Assembly (NCBI RefSeq): GCF_947499065.1
Contig: NZ_CANMMT010000002.1
Span: 371,313-435,312 of the forward strand
Reading direction: 5' to 3'
Origin: an uncultured Tenacibaculum sp.
GTDB taxonomy: Bacteria > Bacteroidota > Bacteroidia > Flavobacteriales > Flavobacteriaceae
DNA: 64,000 nucleotides
Positions 63,177-64,000 of this stretch are shown piece by piece. The stretch's first letter is position 1, and each line of letters starts with the position of its first letter. Below the pieces are notes generated by a model that made no database searches, had not been told where the DNA came from, and was given only the letters and a program-made list of their open reading frames with translations. A program made the translations under genes and the position numbers.

Positions 63177-64000
63177 TCTATTTTGTTCATTGATGGTTCT
63201 TTATCTACTAAATTATCTGGAGTAAATGCTGGTGATATTTTTTCAGAAAAATTGATAATATCTACAAACAAACTTCTTAACAATACTATTGCTTCTGGAG
63301 TCTTATTTACTACATAAGAAAAGAGTTTTACAGGTCTGTATGGTACATCTCCAATTCCGTTTTTATCTAAATCATAACCTGTATAAGAGCTCCAGTAATT
63401 GTTATTAAAACTATTGTCATTTAGTTTACTATTGTATGATAAATCGAAAGAATTGTTTAAAAAATTGTTTCTATAAAATTTATTAGCATAGCAAGCTCCG
63501 GCTATTTTTAAAGCCCATCCGTTACTAGTAAAAGTATTTTTAGAATAGTTAATTCTTGTAGATCCTTCAATATTAATTGCTGTAGTGTTTTCTTGAAAGG
63601 TATTGTTATTAATTTCAGCATCATAAATTTCTTTTAATAACAATCCATAGGAAGCTGTTCCCCAATTTTTTAAAAAGGTATTGTTGGTCATTGTTATAAA
63701 CTTTGAAAACATTACTGCTACACCTGAACCGTTATTTTCAAAAGTATTATGATGATATTCATCGTTGTTAGAGAACATAAAATGTAACCCATATCGTAAG
63801 TTTTTAAAACTTGAATTATTAAGAACCTTACTATGGGTTACAAATTCAAAATAGATACCGTCTCTTAAATTATGAACTTTATTCTCTTCTATCAGAACAT
63901 TAGAACTATGCCATAAGTGAATACCATTTCCCGATCCTGCTTCATCTTTAGCTTCACTAGAAATATGGTTATTTTTGATAAGTCCATGGTGAGATTTTTC
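63173..64000 (-). pseudogene. nosD: nosD, frameshifted and cut by the window edge
   Basis: The 3' part of nosD, a periplasmic right-handed beta-helix protein of the NosDFY system (repeated N-x-x-F/I turns such as TFENNGSGVAVMFSKF and TMTNNTFLKN; C-terminal NNYWSSYTGYDLDKNGIGDVPYRP). From the right edge one frame reads HHGLIKNNHISS... to NLRYGLHF, and at 63779-63783 the run of five A (plus strand) shifts it so that it ends YVL-stop. The intact continuation MFSNNDEYHHN starts one base away. With four A, the two halves would join as YGLHFMFSNN, the expected family text. So this is either a real one-base insertion (inactive gene), a sequencing error in the homopolymer, or a slippage site. Confidence 0.85.

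Overview
This is a low-GC (about one third G+C), gene-dense stretch of a Bacteroidota chromosome, most likely a marine Flavobacteriaceae (Tenacibaculum/Polaribacter-like). The evidence is the protein families (DUF6443-type Rhs proteins, Lon and S1 of flavobacterial type, Nrf/Nos genes of Bacteroidota layout), many lipoproteins with a Cys lipobox, and promoter boxes of the Bacteroidota form TAnnTTTG. No rRNA, tRNA, CRISPR array or intact insertion sequence was seen. Genus-level assignment is inference.

1-4.7 kb is housekeeping: the 3' part of pyrD, a LysE-type exporter, a TPR lipoprotein and lon. 4.8-7.2 kb is a small peptide natural-product (RiPP) locus: a radical SAM/SPASM maturase, two GG-leader precursor genes upstream in the same orientation, and a third on the opposite strand. 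7.2-12.2 kb holds a membrane TPR/AraC regulator, a secreted HEIGH-type metallopeptidase, an outer-membrane protein and a SPOR protein. 12.2-15.5 kb is a molybdenum enzyme unit (YdeP-like oxidoreductase and FdhD) preceded by a leader RNA that looks like a Moco riboswitch.

15.5-29.1 kb is mostly ordinary metabolism and repair. It includes a MocR-type regulator divergent from an overlapping four-gene operon (DinB, DUF1272, GNAT, PNPOx-like) with a candidate operator between them, a trio of small genes of which two look like Roadblock/LC7 proteins, prmC, ribD and others.

29.1-39.85 kb is an accessory polymorphic-toxin island. A 1916-residue Rhs protein with a 240-bp tandem repeat array ends in a DUF6973-like C-terminal domain, followed by an overlapping lipoprotein (probable immunity). 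Behind it lies a graveyard of displaced Rhs tips: a toxin tail, orphan immunity-like lipoproteins, a truncated Rhs core with its own toxin and cytosolic immunity candidate, a YegP remnant broken by a 4-bp duplication, and an internal Rhs fragment nearly identical over 114 bp to the main gene.

40-51 kb returns to core genes (rpsA, glmM, a class V aminotransferase, an M14 peptidase, an Lrp regulator, a pseudouridine synthase, an MFS pump, a secreted metallopeptidase). 51.1-64 kb is an anaerobic/nitrogen-oxide block: porin, RIC repair protein, nrfHA and ccsBA, a CoA-transferase-family gene, a heme-copper-like membrane protein with an Rrf2 Fe-S regulator, and nosD-nosF-nosY on the minus strand. 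Two identical CRP/FNR-type palindromes stand at the same distance from identical -7 boxes in front of the nrf operon and the CoA-transferase gene, suggesting one shared regulator. nosD carries a one-base frameshift in an A run.
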